Positions 16,763-25,293 of a DNA stretch of 64,000 nucleotides are shown here, in pieces. The stretch's first letter is position 1, and the number at the start of each line of letters is the position of its first letter. The notes under the pieces were generated by a model. It saw only the letters and a list, made by a program, of their open reading frames with translations, searched no databases and was not told the DNA's origin. Origin of the DNA: an uncultured Algibacter sp. GTDB taxonomy: Bacteria; Bacteroidota; Bacteroidia; Flavobacteriales; Flavobacteriaceae. The stretch lies in contig CANMZT010000001.1 of NCBI GenBank assembly GCA_947502405.1, positions 1 to 64,000 of the forward strand. The letters are read 5' to 3'. Position numbers and translations under genes: made by a program.

Positions 16763-17587
16763 TTAGATTTTAAAAGTAATCACAGGGCGTTTGGCATGAT
16801 TCACCAAGTCTTCACTGATACTCCCGTTAAAAAAATGAGAAATCCCTTGCCTACCGTGGGTACTCATGCCAATTAAATCGGCACCAATAGACTGCGAGAA
16901 ATTCATTATACCTTTTTCAATAGTTACATCATTATAAATATTGGTAGTGTAATTTGAAAAGCTAGACGAACTAGCAAAATCCATCATACGTTTATTTGCA
17001 TGATCAGAAGTAATAAATTTATTAGGTGTATTTACCATTAATAAATGTAGTTTGGCATTAAAAGCTTGTGCAAAACCTATAGCCTTTTTGTAAGTTGCTT
17101 TGCTTTCGTCTTTAAAATCTGAAGCAAAAACAAAATCATTTACTTGAAATGTTTCATGCTGCTTTTTTACAACAAGAACTGGGACTTCAGAAGTTCTAAC
17201 TATTTTTTCGGTATTGCTACCAATAAGCATTTCTTTTAATCCGCTTACGCCATTGGATCCCATGACGATTAAATCAATATCATGTTTTTTACAAGTATGA
17301 AAAACACCTTTAAAAATTTCATGAAAATCAACAGTTTCATGTACAGTAACATCTTGTAAATAATCTTCATTAAGCAAATTTTCAAATCGCTTATGAGCTA
17401 ATTTCATAAAAAACACAGCCTCAGGTAAATCGCTATGCGAACTCATAGCATCTACTTCCTGCAACGGAATTTCTAAGATATGTAAAAGGTAAATTTCAGC
17501 CTTATGGGTTTTAGCTAATTGCGCAGCTACTTTTAATGCATTTTCGGCTTGTTCAGAAAAATCGGTAGGGACTAATATTTTTTTCAT
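16763..17587 (-). CDS. Universal stress protein, two tandem UspA domains
   Basis: It is a soluble 274-residue protein made of two UspA domains. Domain 1 (about 1-143) starts KKILVPTDFSEQAENALKVA and ends IVMGSNGVSGLKEMLIGSNTE...VPVLVVK, carrying the GxxG-x9-G(S/T) nucleotide-binding pattern. Domain 2 (about 150-274) ends with GMSTHGRQGISHFFNGSISE...PVITFKI and keeps a similar loop. Such proteins bind ATP and modulate stress survival; the partner is unknown. It is monocistronic. A TAAATTTAG sequence at 17610-17618 on the minus strand may be its -7 element. It is divergent from the rimP operon. Confidence 0.93.
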   Translation of the reverse strand: MKKILVPTDFSEQAENALKVAAQLAKTHKAEIYLLHILEIPLQEVDAMSSHSDLPEAVFFMKLAHKRFENLLNEDYLQDVTVHETVDFHEIFKGVFHTCKKHDIDLIVMGSNGVSGLKEMLIGSNTEKIVRTSEVPVLVVKKQHETFQVNDFVFASDFKDESKATYKKAIGFAQAFNAKLHLLMVNTPNKFITSDHANKRMMDFASSSSFSNYTTNIYNDVTIEKGIMNFSQSIGADLIGMSTHGRQGISHFFNGSISEDLVNHAKRPVITFKI

Positions 17588-17651
17588 AGTAAGTTAAGTT
17601 GTGTTGTACCTAAATTTATGAAATATTCCTTTAAAAATCAATAAAATATTA

Positions 17652-17659
17652 TATATTTG
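17652..17659 (+). promoter_or_regulatory. -7 element (TATATTTG) of the rimP-nusA-infB operon
   Basis: TATATTTGC is an exact TAnnTTTG match. Initiation about 7 nt downstream would give a leader of nearly 60 nt before the rimP ATG. The -33 position holds TTT rather than TTG. Confidence 0.65.
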
Positions 17660-17688
17660 CACCGTTGAAAGGCGAAATTAAAGATTAT

Positions 17689-17714
17689 GAGGGGACGAAA
17701 AGTCCCCTCTTTTT
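17689..17714 (+). promoter_or_regulatory. Terminator-like hairpin in the rimP leader (possible attenuator)
   Basis: GAGGGGAC (17689-17696), loop GAAAA, GTCCCCTC (17702-17709), then five T residues: an 8-bp GC-rich stem with a U-tract, placed between the promoter and the rimP ATG at 17724. An 11-codon frame (ATG 17687 to TAA 17720-17722) runs through the whole hairpin and stops 1 nt before rimP. The arrangement fits transcription attenuation or translational coupling of an operon that encodes NusA itself. A short stable RNA is the alternative. Confidence 0.65.
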
Positions 17715-17723
17715 ATACTTAAA

Positions 17724-18185
17724 ATGTTTAAAAATAAAGTTACAGATTTACTTGAAACAGCCTTAGTTGAGCGTTCAGATTTGTTTTTAATTGATTTTTC
17801 TGTCAATTCTGAAAATCATATTAAGATTATTATTGATGGCGATAATGGCGTTTTAGTTGAAGATTGTATGTTTATAAGCAGAGCTATAGAGCATAATTTA
17901 GATAGAGAAGAAGAAGATTTCTCTCTTGAAGTGATGTCGGCAGGAGCTGCATCACCATTAACGCATCAGCGCCAGTATAAAAAGAATGTAAAACGTACGC
18001 TTAAGGTAAAAACAAGTTCTGAAGAAATTGAAGGAACTCTTACCGAGGCTACAGACGATAATATCAGATTAGAGTGGAAAGTTAGAGAGCCTAAGCCTGT
18101 TGGTAAAGGTAAAGTAACTGTAAAAAAGGAAGCAAATATTCCTTATGAAAATATTGTAGAAGCAAAAGTTATGATTAAATTTTAA
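17724..18185 (+). CDS. rimP: Ribosome maturation factor RimP
   Basis: It is needed for 30S subunit maturation. The 153-residue protein has the normal two domains. The N-terminal alpha/beta domain includes IKIIIDGDNGVLVEDCMFISRAIEHNLD and EDFSLEVMSAGAASPL (the family has SPGLDRPL; here AASPL follows the same turn). The C-terminal SH3-like barrel includes EGTLTEATDDNIRLEWKV and IPYENIVEAKVMIKF. It is the first gene of rimP-nusA-infB, the conserved order across bacteria, with nusA starting 11 nt after its stop. Confidence 0.95.
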   Translation: MFKNKVTDLLETALVERSDLFLIDFSVNSENHIKIIIDGDNGVLVEDCMFISRAIEHNLDREEEDFSLEVMSAGAASPLTHQRQYKKNVKRTLKVKTSSEEIEGTLTEATDDNIRLEWKVREPKPVGKGKVTVKKEANIPYENIVEAKVMIKF

Positions 18186-18196
18186 TTTAAAGAGTT

Positions 18197-19429
18197 ATGG
18201 AGAATGTCGCGTTAATTGAATCATTTTCAGAATTCAAAGACGATAAGCTAATTGACAGAGTAACGTTAATGGCAATTTTAGAAGATGTATTTAGAAGTGC
18301 CTTAAAAAAGAAATTTGGGGATGATGATAATTTTGATATTATTGTTAACCCAGATAAAGGGGATTTAGAAATATGGAGAAATAGAATTGTTGTTGCAGAT
18401 GGTGAGGTTGAAGAACCAAACCAAGAAATCTCTTTAACTGAAGCACGTAAAATTGAGCCAGATTTTGAAGTTGGTGAAGATGTATCAGAAGAAGTTAAGC
18501 TTATCGACTTAGGAAGACGTGCTATTTTAGCATTACGTCAAAACCTAATTTCTAAAATTCATGAACACGATAACACGATAATCTACAAGCAATTTAAAGA
18601 TTTAGTTGGTGAGATTTATACAGCAGAAGTACACCATATTCGTCATAGAGCAGTTATTTTGTTAGATGATGAAGGCAACGAAATAGTGCTTCCAAAAGAT
18701 AGACAAATACCTTCTGATTTCTTCAGAAAAGGTGATAATGTAAGAGGTGTTATTGATAGTGTGGAGCTTAAAGGAGCAAAACCAACAATAATTATGTCTA
18801 GAAGTTCACCTGTATTTCTTGAGAAATTATTTGAACAAGAAATACCAGAGGTTTTCGATGGACTAATTACCATTAAAAATGTAGTTAGAATACCAGGAGA
18901 AAAAGCTAAAGTAGCTGTAGATTCTTATGATGATAGAATTGATCCTGTTGGTGCTTGTGTAGGTATGAAGGGGTCTAGAATTCACGGTATTGTTCGTGAG
19001 TTAGGAAATGAAAATATCGATGTGATTAACTACACTAACAACTTACAATTATTCATCACAAGAGCACTAAGTCCTGCACGGGTAACTTCTATTAAATTAG
19101 ATGAGGAAAATAAACGTGCCGAGGTTATACTTAAGCCAGAAGAGGTTAGTAAAGCTATTGGTAGAGGTGGTCATAACATCCGTTTAGCGGGTCAGTTAAC
19201 AGGTTATGAGATAGATGTGTTTAGAGAAGGTGCTGAAGAGGATGTTGAATTACGTGAGTTCTCTGATGAAATAGAATCTTGGATTATTGATGAGTTTAGT
19301 AAAGCAGGTTTAGATACTGCTAAAAGTATATTAGAGCAAGATATTAATGATCTTGTTAAAAGAACGGATTTAGAAGAGGAAACGATTCAAGACGTTATTA
19401 GAATTCTGAAAGAAGAATTTGAGGAATAG
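18197..19429 (+). CDS. nusA: Transcription termination/antitermination factor NusA
   Basis: It binds RNA polymerase and nascent RNA, modulating pausing, termination and antitermination. The domains run in order: the NusA N-terminal domain (about 1-125), an S1 domain (about 133-200, VGEIYTAEVHHIRHRAVIL), KH1 (about 225-290, DPVGACVGMKGSRIHGIVREL) and KH2 (about 300-345, KAIGRGGHNIRLAGQLTGYEI). The C-terminal 60 residues are acidic and hold one short helical segment rather than the two AR repeats of E. coli. At 410 residues it is the usual Bacteroidota length. Its own operon leader contains a terminator-like hairpin that NusA could act on. Confidence 0.96.
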   Translation: MENVALIESFSEFKDDKLIDRVTLMAILEDVFRSALKKKFGDDDNFDIIVNPDKGDLEIWRNRIVVADGEVEEPNQEISLTEARKIEPDFEVGEDVSEEVKLIDLGRRAILALRQNLISKIHEHDNTIIYKQFKDLVGEIYTAEVHHIRHRAVILLDDEGNEIVLPKDRQIPSDFFRKGDNVRGVIDSVELKGAKPTIIMSRSSPVFLEKLFEQEIPEVFDGLITIKNVVRIPGEKAKVAVDSYDDRIDPVGACVGMKGSRIHGIVRELGNENIDVINYTNNLQLFITRALSPARVTSIKLDEENKRAEVILKPEEVSKAIGRGGHNIRLAGQLTGYEIDVFREGAEEDVELREFSDEIESWIIDEFSKAGLDTAKSILEQDINDLVKRTDLEEETIQDVIRILKEEFEE

Positions 19430-19480
19430 TAAATAAAAGTGCAGATTTGCATGTTTTTATACCTTAATTGGTATAATCTA

Positions 19481-19488
19481 TATTTTTG
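19481..19488 (+). promoter_or_regulatory. Possible internal promoter for infB (TATTTTTG)
   Basis: TATTTTTG matches TAnnTTTG 19 nt before the infB ATG, in the 78-bp nusA-infB gap. An 18-bp inverted repeat (TATACC TTAATT GGTATA, 19458-19475) precedes it. It would allow infB transcription independent of the leader hairpin. Confidence 0.4.
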
Positions 19489-19507
19489 AGTATTTTAAAG
19501 GCGATTT

Positions 19508-22189
19508 ATGGCTGACACAATTAGATTAAATAAAGTATTACGCGAACTGAATATTTCTTTAGACCGTGCTGTGGAATTTCTGGATTCTAAAGGCGTGGAA
19601 ATTGAGAAGCGTCCCACTACGAAAATTTCTGAGGAGACTTATAATCTGCTTTCAGATGAATTTGAGACGGATGCCAATAAGAAAATGAAGTCGCAAGCAG
19701 TAAGTGAAGCTAAGCTTAAGGAAAAGGAAGATTTACGTATTAAACGTGAAAAAGAACTAGAAGAGAAGCAAAAAGCTCAAGAAGCCAGAGAAAAAGCTCA
19801 ACAAGCTGAAGTTGTTAAAGCAGCTGCAGAACTTTCAGGACCTAAAACAGTTGGAAAAATTGATTTAGATTCAAAGAAAAAAGAAGAAAAACCTGCTCCT
19901 AAGAAGGAAGAGGTTAAAAAAGAAGCACCTGTAAAAAAAGAAGAGAAGCCTGCTGCTAAAGTAGAAGCTCCAAAAGAAGCACCTAAAAAAGTTGTTGTTG
20001 ATGGCGAATTAGTAACTCCAGATGAAAAAGTTACTACGCAATACAAAAAGCTTTCAGGTCCTAAAATTGCTGGAGACAAGATAGATTTATCCCAATTCAA
20101 CAAACCTAAAAAGAAGAAAGAAGAGAAGAAGACTGATACAAAATCATCGGATTCTGCTTCTGGAAACAAGAGAAAACGTCGTCGTATAAGTAAAGCTGGA
20201 GCTCCTCAAGACAACAACAGAGGCGGAAACAGAAACGATCGTTTTAAAGGGAAAGGGAGACGTAATGTTGTTAAGGAAGAACCTAGTGAAGAGGATGTAA
20301 AAAAGCAAGTTAGAGAAACACTTGAAAAACTTCAAGGTAAATCTAATAAAGGTAAAGGTGCAAAATATAGAAGAGATAAAAGGGATCAGCACAGAGAACA
20401 ATCTGAGATTGATCAGCAAATAGAAGCAGCAGAAAGTAAAATAATTAAGGTTACTGAGTTTGTTACTGCAAGTGAAATGGCAACCATGATGAATGTTGGA
20501 GTAACTGAAATTATTTCAGCTTGTATGTCGCTAGGTATGATGGTAACTATGAATCAGCGTTTAGATGCTGAAACATTATCTATTGTTGCAGAGGAGTTTG
20601 GTTACCAAGTAGAATTTGTTACTGCTGATATTGAAGAGTCTATCGAAGAGGTGGAGGATAAACCAGAAGATTTAGAACCTCGGGCGCCAATTGTCACAGT
20701 TATGGGTCACGTAGATCATGGTAAAACATCACTTCTAGATTATATCCGTGAGGAAAATGTAATTGCTGGAGAATCTGGAGGAATTACTCAGCATATTGGA
20801 GCTTATGGTGTTACCTTAGAAAGCGGACAAAAAATAGCCTTTTTAGATACACCGGGTCACGAAGCCTTTACAGCAATGCGTGCTCGTGGAGCACAAGTAA
20901 CAGATATAGCTATTATTGTTGCTGCTGCAGATGATGATATTATGCCGCAAACAAAAGAAGCTATTTCGCATGCACAAGCAGCGGGTGTTCCAATTGTATT
21001 TGCGATTAATAAAATCGATTTACCAGCTGCAAATCCAGATAAAATTAAAGAAGGTCTTGCTAATATGAATTTATTAGTTGAAGACTGGGGAGGGAAAATA
21101 CAATCTCATGATATATCAGCCAAAGTTGGTACAGGAGTTAAAGAATTATTAGAAAAGGTGTTGCTTGAAGCTGAATTATTAGAGCTTAAAGCAAACCCAG
21201 ATAAACCAGCTGTTGGTACTGTTGTAGAAGCCTTTTTAGATAAGGGACGTGGTTATGTATCAACTATTCTTGTACAAGCAGGAACACTTAAAGTTGGAGA
21301 TTACGTTTTAGCCGGACAGCATAGTGGTAAAGTAAAAGCTATGCACGACGAACGCGGGAATGATGTAGCTGCTGCTGGACCTTCAACGCCTGTTTCTATT
21401 TTAGGTTTAGATGGTGCACCACAAGCGGGAGATAAGTTTAATGTATTTGCAGATGAACGTGAAGCTAAACAAATCGCTTCTAAGCGTGCACAATTACAAC
21501 GAGAGCAATCTGTTAGAACACAGCGTCATATTACGCTTGATGAAATTGGTCGTCGTATTGCACTTGGAGATTTCCAAGAATTGAATATTATCCTTAAGGG
21601 AGACGTGGATGGTTCTGTGGAAGCCTTAACAGATTCATTCCAGAAGTTATCTACTGAAGAAATTCATGTAAATATTATTCATAAAGGTGTTGGAGCTATT
21701 ACTGAAAGTGATGTGTTATTAGCCACCGCATCTGATGCTATTATCATAGGATTTAATGTTCGACCAGTAGGAAATGCAAGAATGATTGCAGATAAAGAAG
21801 AAATTGATATCAGAACATATTCTATTATTTACGATGCTATCAATGACCTTAAAGATGCCATGGAAGGGATGTTATCTCCTGAACTTAAAGAAGAAGTTAC
21901 AGGTACTGCTGAAATTAGAGAAATATTTAAAGTTTCTAAAGTAGGTAGTATTGCTGGATGTATGGTAACGAATGGTAAAATTCTCAGAAACTCAGGTATT
22001 CGTTTAATACGAGATGGTGTAGTAGTCTATACGGGAGAATTAGCATCGTTAAAGCGATTTAAAGACGATGTTAAAGAAGTATCAAAAGGATACGATTGCG
22101 GTATGCAAATTAAAAACTATAATGATATTAAAGAAGGCGATATTATCGAAGCCTTCCACGAAGTTGAGGTTAAGAAGACTTTGAAATAA
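19508..22189 (+). CDS. infB: Translation initiation factor IF-2
   Basis: This GTPase brings initiator tRNA to the 30S subunit and promotes subunit joining. The N-terminal IF2_N motif ([24 protein letters not shown]) is followed by about 250 residues of Lys/Glu/Pro/Ala-rich low-complexity sequence (about 55-310). A second IF2_N region follows ([21 protein letters not shown]). The G domain has [12 protein letters not shown] (about 400), [15 protein letters not shown] (about 445) and NKIDLPAA (about 500). Domains II-IV end with [22 protein letters not shown]. The 893 residues are complete. It is last gene of the operon, followed by a strong terminator. Confidence 0.97.
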   Translation: MADTIRLNKVLRELNISLDRAVEFLDSKGVEIEKRPTTKISEETYNLLSDEFETDANKKMKSQAVSEAKLKEKEDLRIKREKELEEKQKAQEAREKAQQAEVVKAAAELSGPKTVGKIDLDSKKKEEKPAPKKEEVKKEAPVKKEEKPAAKVEAPKEAPKKVVVDGELVTPDEKVTTQYKKLSGPKIAGDKIDLSQFNKPKKKKEEKKTDTKSSDSASGNKRKRRRISKAGAPQDNNRGGNRNDRFKGKGRRNVVKEEPSEEDVKKQVRETLEKLQGKSNKGKGAKYRRDKRDQHREQSEIDQQIEAAESKIIKVTEFVTASEMATMMNVGVTEIISACMSLGMMVTMNQRLDAETLSIVAEEFGYQVEFVTADIEESIEEVEDKPEDLEPRAPIVTVMGHVDHGKTSLLDYIREENVIAGESGGITQHIGAYGVTLESGQKIAFLDTPGHEAFTAMRARGAQVTDIAIIVAAADDDIMPQTKEAISHAQAAGVPIVFAINKIDLPAANPDKIKEGLANMNLLVEDWGGKIQSHDISAKVGTGVKELLEKVLLEAELLELKANPDKPAVGTVVEAFLDKGRGYVSTILVQAGTLKVGDYVLAGQHSGKVKAMHDERGNDVAAAGPSTPVSILGLDGAPQAGDKFNVFADEREAKQIASKRAQLQREQSVRTQRHITLDEIGRRIALGDFQELNIILKGDVDGSVEALTDSFQKLSTEEIHVNIIHKGVGAITESDVLLATASDAIIIGFNVRPVGNARMIADKEEIDIRTYSIIYDAINDLKDAMEGMLSPELKEEVTGTAEIREIFKVSKVGSIAGCMVTNGKILRNSGIRLIRDGVVVYTGELASLKRFKDDVKEVSKGYDCGMQIKNYNDIKEGDIIEAFHEVEVKKTLK

Positions 22190-22213
22190 GCCTTTAATAT
22201 GATATAAATTACT

Positions 22214-22246
22214 AAAGAGCGACTTTTCTAGGTCGCTCTTTTTTTA
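22214..22246 (+). terminator. Terminator of the rimP-nusA-infB operon
   Basis: AAAGAGCGAC (22214-22223) pairs with GTCGCTCTTT (22232-22241) across an 8-nt loop and is followed by a run of T. It lies 25 bp after the infB stop. Confidence 0.9.
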
Positions 22247-22284
22247 TAAAGTATATTTATAATCTATCTAACGGTATTAGATTT

Positions 22285-23310
22285 ATGGTGAAATATTTAT
22301 TTTATAATGCAAAAGCTAGATGGGGAGAGGGTTTGTCTGACAGAAGAGCTTGTCTGATGATTTTATTAGCTGAAGCAAAATTAAGTAATAGAACAGCAGT
22401 TATTTCAAAATTCTCCCTGGGTTCTAAACATAATAATGGCAGAAAAAAGGATAGTTATATTGTTGATGAATATTGTAATATCGATAGTTTAAAAGTTGAT
22501 TATATATTTAAGGAAAATTTTGATAAACTTAAAAATAAAATAGATAAACAAGATATTTTAGAAATTAATGACGCCCCATTTGATTATAGTAGAAAAGAAG
22601 TTTTAGTAGTTAGAAATTTAGTAGATGATAATTTTTGGAACCTTAATAAGTTAAGTGATGTTATTAGTTTAGCAAAATTATATCATGGTAACGGAGCTAA
22701 ATTTGTGGTGCCAATGGTAGCTGCACCAAAAAGAGTAGTTGAAATAGCTAACAAAGTTTTAGCACAACTACCAAAACCATTGGTAGGGTTACATTTAAGA
22801 AGGACAGATCGATTAAATAAAAAGTTGGATTTAAGTATGAATCCGGAAGTCATAATTAATAAAATGAGTGACTTTGGTTATAATTCAGTTTTTTATTGTA
22901 CAAATGATAAAGATTATAGCATCAATCATAAGAAGTTTTATTCGAGTAAAAACTTCGATTTTCTTGAGGAATTAAAAGCAGATAACTTTTTGTTTTTTTG
23001 CTTAGAAATGTACATTGTAGATAATTGTGATATTTCTGTAAGAACATTTAAAGATTCCTCTCCTTTTTTTTACATTGAAGATAAAACAAATAAAAATTAT
23101 TCAATTTGCGATTACGGGATGCATATGTCTTTCAGTCAAAACAGAAAAATCCCTAAATCATTTGTTAAATGTAACTATGAGGCTATAAGTGATAAAGATG
23201 GAGAAGCTTTTTTTGATAAAAAGGTAGGTCTAGTGACTAAGTTTACTAGTTTGTTAATTAGAATAAAGTTAAGCTTACTTTATCGAATAAAAAATAGGTT
23301 AAAACTCTAA
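22285..23310 (+). CDS. Putative glycosyltransferase, fucosyltransferase-like (HxRRTD motif)
   Basis: The only recognisable signature in the 341 residues is VGLHLRRTDRLN at about residues 166-177. This resembles the HxRRxD nucleotide-sugar-binding motif of the O-fucosyltransferase/NodZ/FUT8 superfamily. YNSVFYCTNDKDY and CDISVRTFKDSSPFFYI further on fit the second half of that fold. There is no signal peptide. The C-terminus is basic and hydrophobic (LLIRIKLSLLYRIKNRLKL), which could bind the membrane. It is monocistronic, between the infB terminator and a convergent SPOR gene only 3 bp away. Its Lys/Asn/Asp-rich, very AT-rich composition differs from the neighbouring core genes, so acquisition by transfer is possible. 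Donor and acceptor are unknown. Confidence 0.6.
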   Translation: MVKYLFYNAKARWGEGLSDRRACLMILLAEAKLSNRTAVISKFSLGSKHNNGRKKDSYIVDEYCNIDSLKVDYIFKENFDKLKNKIDKQDILEINDAPFDYSRKEVLVVRNLVDDNFWNLNKLSDVISLAKLYHGNGAKFVVPMVAAPKRVVEIANKVLAQLPKPLVGLHLRRTDRLNKKLDLSMNPEVIINKMSDFGYNSVFYCTNDKDYSINHKKFYSSKNFDFLEELKADNFLFFCLEMYIVDNCDISVRTFKDSSPFFYIEDKTNKNYSICDYGMHMSFSQNRKIPKSFVKCNYEAISDKDGEAFFDKKVGLVTKFTSLLIRIKLSLLYRIKNRLKL

Positions 23311-23313
23311 AAG

Positions 23314-23712
23314 TTAACTCTTTTCTTTCTTAGGTTTAAAAATAAAAGCATTAGGAAACTTTCTTTTAATTTTTTTTAGAGCCCTGTCTGCCTCTAGTCT
23401 AGTTCTAAAATTGCCTGCCCAAATTTTAAAGTTTGGTGTTTCATATTGCATACTTGGATACCATCCACCAAACGAACTACTAAATTCTTTTTGAGCTTCA
23501 TAAGCACCAGAACGATTGCCAGAATAAACTTGTATTTTATAGCGTTCAGAACTTGTTTCATTTTTATTAATCTCCTTTTTTAAGTCTAATAAAACTGTAA
23601 TATGTTTATCTTGATTTATAACAACTTGTCCTTCTTGAGAAAAAACGAGTGAAGAGATAAAAATTAAACAAATAAAACTTGTGATTTTGAATTTCGTATT
23701 TCCTGATGTCAT
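23314..23712 (-). CDS. SPOR domain-containing protein
   Basis: It is a small exported protein of 132 residues. The start MTSGNTKFKITSFICLIFISSLVFSQ is a signal peptide. After a short helical spacer comes a SPOR domain (about 58-125: RYKIQVYSGNRSGAYEAQKEF, FKIWAGNFRTRLEADRALKKI, FIFKPKK). SPOR domains bind glycan strands stripped of stem peptides at division sites, so a septal or cell-wall role is likely. The gene faces the glycosyltransferase-like gene with 3 bp between stops and no separate terminator, so the two transcripts must overlap. The -7 element at 23731-23738 gives it its own promoter, divergent from the actA promoter. Confidence 0.88.
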   Translation of the reverse strand: MTSGNTKFKITSFICLIFISSLVFSQEGQVVINQDKHITVLLDLKKEINKNETSSERYKIQVYSGNRSGAYEAQKEFSSSFGGWYPSMQYETPNFKIWAGNFRTRLEADRALKKIKRKFPNAFIFKPKKEKS

Positions 23713-23726
23713 TATTTAAATATTAT

Positions 23727-23740
23727 TATACAAATGTATA
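23727..23740 (-). promoter_or_regulatory. -7 element for the SPOR gene inside a short palindrome
   Basis: On the minus strand TACATTTG (23731-23738) matches TAnnTTTG, 18 nt before the SPOR ATG. It lies within TATACA-AA-TGTATA, a 6+2+6 palindrome. Confidence 0.45.
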
Positions 23741-23836
23741 CCATATTAAACTAAATATGGTTGTTTTTATTATTTAGAATCTCTCTAAATTAATAATTAA
23801 CACTTCGCTAACATTTCTAAAATCGACTTTTAATAT

Positions 23837-23844
23837 TACTTTTG
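23837..23844 (+). promoter_or_regulatory. -7 element (TACTTTTG) of the act-cox operon
   Basis: TACTTTTG is an exact TAnnTTTG match 37 nt before the first ATG of actA and is the only good candidate in front of the 12-kb respiratory gene set. Confidence 0.5.
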
Positions 23845-23881
23845 CCAGAGATTTTAGAACTATGATATTTGTCATGTTATT

Positions 23882-25222
23882 ATGAAAAAATCATACCAAA
23901 ATTTAGAAGTTAATTTGACCAACAATATGAGAAAGGTGATTCACCGTAAATTAAGCACAAACTTTCTTCGTTTAAGCTTAGTTGTATTATTAGCGTTTAC
24001 ATCTGCTCTTTCTGCTCAGGAAGGCGATCCAGCAAAAGGAAAATCTTTATTTAATGCCAATTGTGCGGCTTGTCATAAACTAGATAAGAAAATGACTGGT
24101 CCTGCTTTACGTAATGTAGAGGCCAGATTAGCTGAGGAAGAAGGTTTAGATAGAGATTGGCTATACGCTTGGATTCGTAACAGTGCTGGAGTTATTAAAT
24201 CTGGCGATGCTTATGCTAACAAAATTTACAATGAGTATGGTGGTGCTGCAATGACAGCATTTCCGCAATTGTCTGACGAAGATATTAGTAATATATTGGC
24301 TTATACAGCTGCTGAGCCACCTGCTCCACCAGCTTCTGTCCCAGGAACTGAAGTTGCAAGTCAGTCAAATGCATCAGGAGGGATTTCAAACGAGTTAATA
24401 TTAGGGGCACTAGCTATATTATTTATTCTTTTAGCTGCTGGTTTATATTTAGTAAACAAAACATTACGTCGTTTTGCAACGGCTCAAGGTTTAGATTTGC
24501 CAGAGTCTTCTGGAAGAACACCATTATGGAAAACTTTTGTTCAGAACCAGTTCTTAATGATTGTGGTTTCTATATTCTTTTTATTAGCAAGTGCTTATTT
24601 TATTTACGGTTATTTGTCTCAGATAGGTGTAGATCAAGGATATCAACCAGTGCAACCAATTCACTATTCACATAAAATACATGCAGGAGATAACGGAATA
24701 GATTGTAAGTACTGTCATTCTTCGGCAAGAGTTAGTAAACATTCTGGAATACCATCTCTTAATGTTTGTATGAACTGTCATAAATCAATTTATGAGGTTG
24801 CTCCAGAAACAGCTACAGAAGAATACAGTAAAGAATTCTATGACGGAGAAATCAAAAAGCTATACGAAGCTGTAGGTTGGGATGATGCAGAACAGAAATA
24901 TACTGGAGAAACTAAACCTGTTAAATGGGTGCGTATCCATAACTTACCAGACTTTGCGTATTTCAATCACTCGCAACACGTAACAGTAGCAGGTGTGGAG
25001 TGTCAAACATGTCACGGGCCAGTTGAAGAAATGGAAGTGATGTACCAACATGCACCATTAACTATGGGTTGGTGTATTAACTGTCATAGAGAAACTAAGG
25101 TTGATGTGAAAGGAAATGCTTACTACGAAAAAATTCATGAAGAACTTTCTAAGAAGTATGGAGTTGATGAATTAACAGCTGCTCAAATGGGTGGTCTGGA
25201 ATGTGGTAAGTGTCATTATTAA
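23882..25222 (+). CDS. actA: Alternative complex III subunit ActA, multihaem cytochrome c
   Basis: It is the periplasmic multihaem subunit of the quinol:cytochrome c oxidoreductase that replaces the bc1 complex. Six CxxCH motifs are present: CAACH (about residue 60) in a monohaem domain fused at the N-terminus, then CKYCH, CMNCH, CQTCH, CINCH and CGKCH in the pentahaem ActA part (about 276-445). Two membrane segments separate the parts (LILGALAILFILLAAGLYLV and FLMIVVSIFFLLASAYFIYG). The signal peptide ends FTSALSAQ. The ATG at 23882 gives a 15-residue extension before MRKVIHRK; the ATG at 23927 would give a more usual signal peptide and is a fair alternative. It is the first gene of actABCDEF-coxBA. 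Confidence 0.92.
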   Translation: MKKSYQNLEVNLTNNMRKVIHRKLSTNFLRLSLVVLLAFTSALSAQEGDPAKGKSLFNANCAACHKLDKKMTGPALRNVEARLAEEEGLDRDWLYAWIRNSAGVIKSGDAYANKIYNEYGGAAMTAFPQLSDEDISNILAYTAAEPPAPPASVPGTEVASQSNASGGISNELILGALAILFILLAAGLYLVNKTLRRFATAQGLDLPESSGRTPLWKTFVQNQFLMIVVSIFFLLASAYFIYGYLSQIGVDQGYQPVQPIHYSHKIHAGDNGIDCKYCHSSARVSKHSGIPSLNVCMNCHKSIYEVAPETATEEYSKEFYDGEIKKLYEAVGWDDAEQKYTGETKPVKWVRIHNLPDFAYFNHSQHVTVAGVECQTCHGPVEEMEVMYQHAPLTMGWCINCHRETKVDVKGNAYYEKIHEELSKKYGVDELTAAQMGGLECGKCHY

Positions 25223-25293
25223 TAAAAAAGTAAAGTTTTAGCTAGAAGAAATTCTAATAGCTAATAACTAACAACTAATAACTAGTAAACAAT

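Noticed and set aside
19798-20419. Minus-strand frames opposite the infB low-complexity region
   Set aside because: They are Ser/Phe-rich mirror images of Lys/Glu-rich codons in the IF-2 linker.
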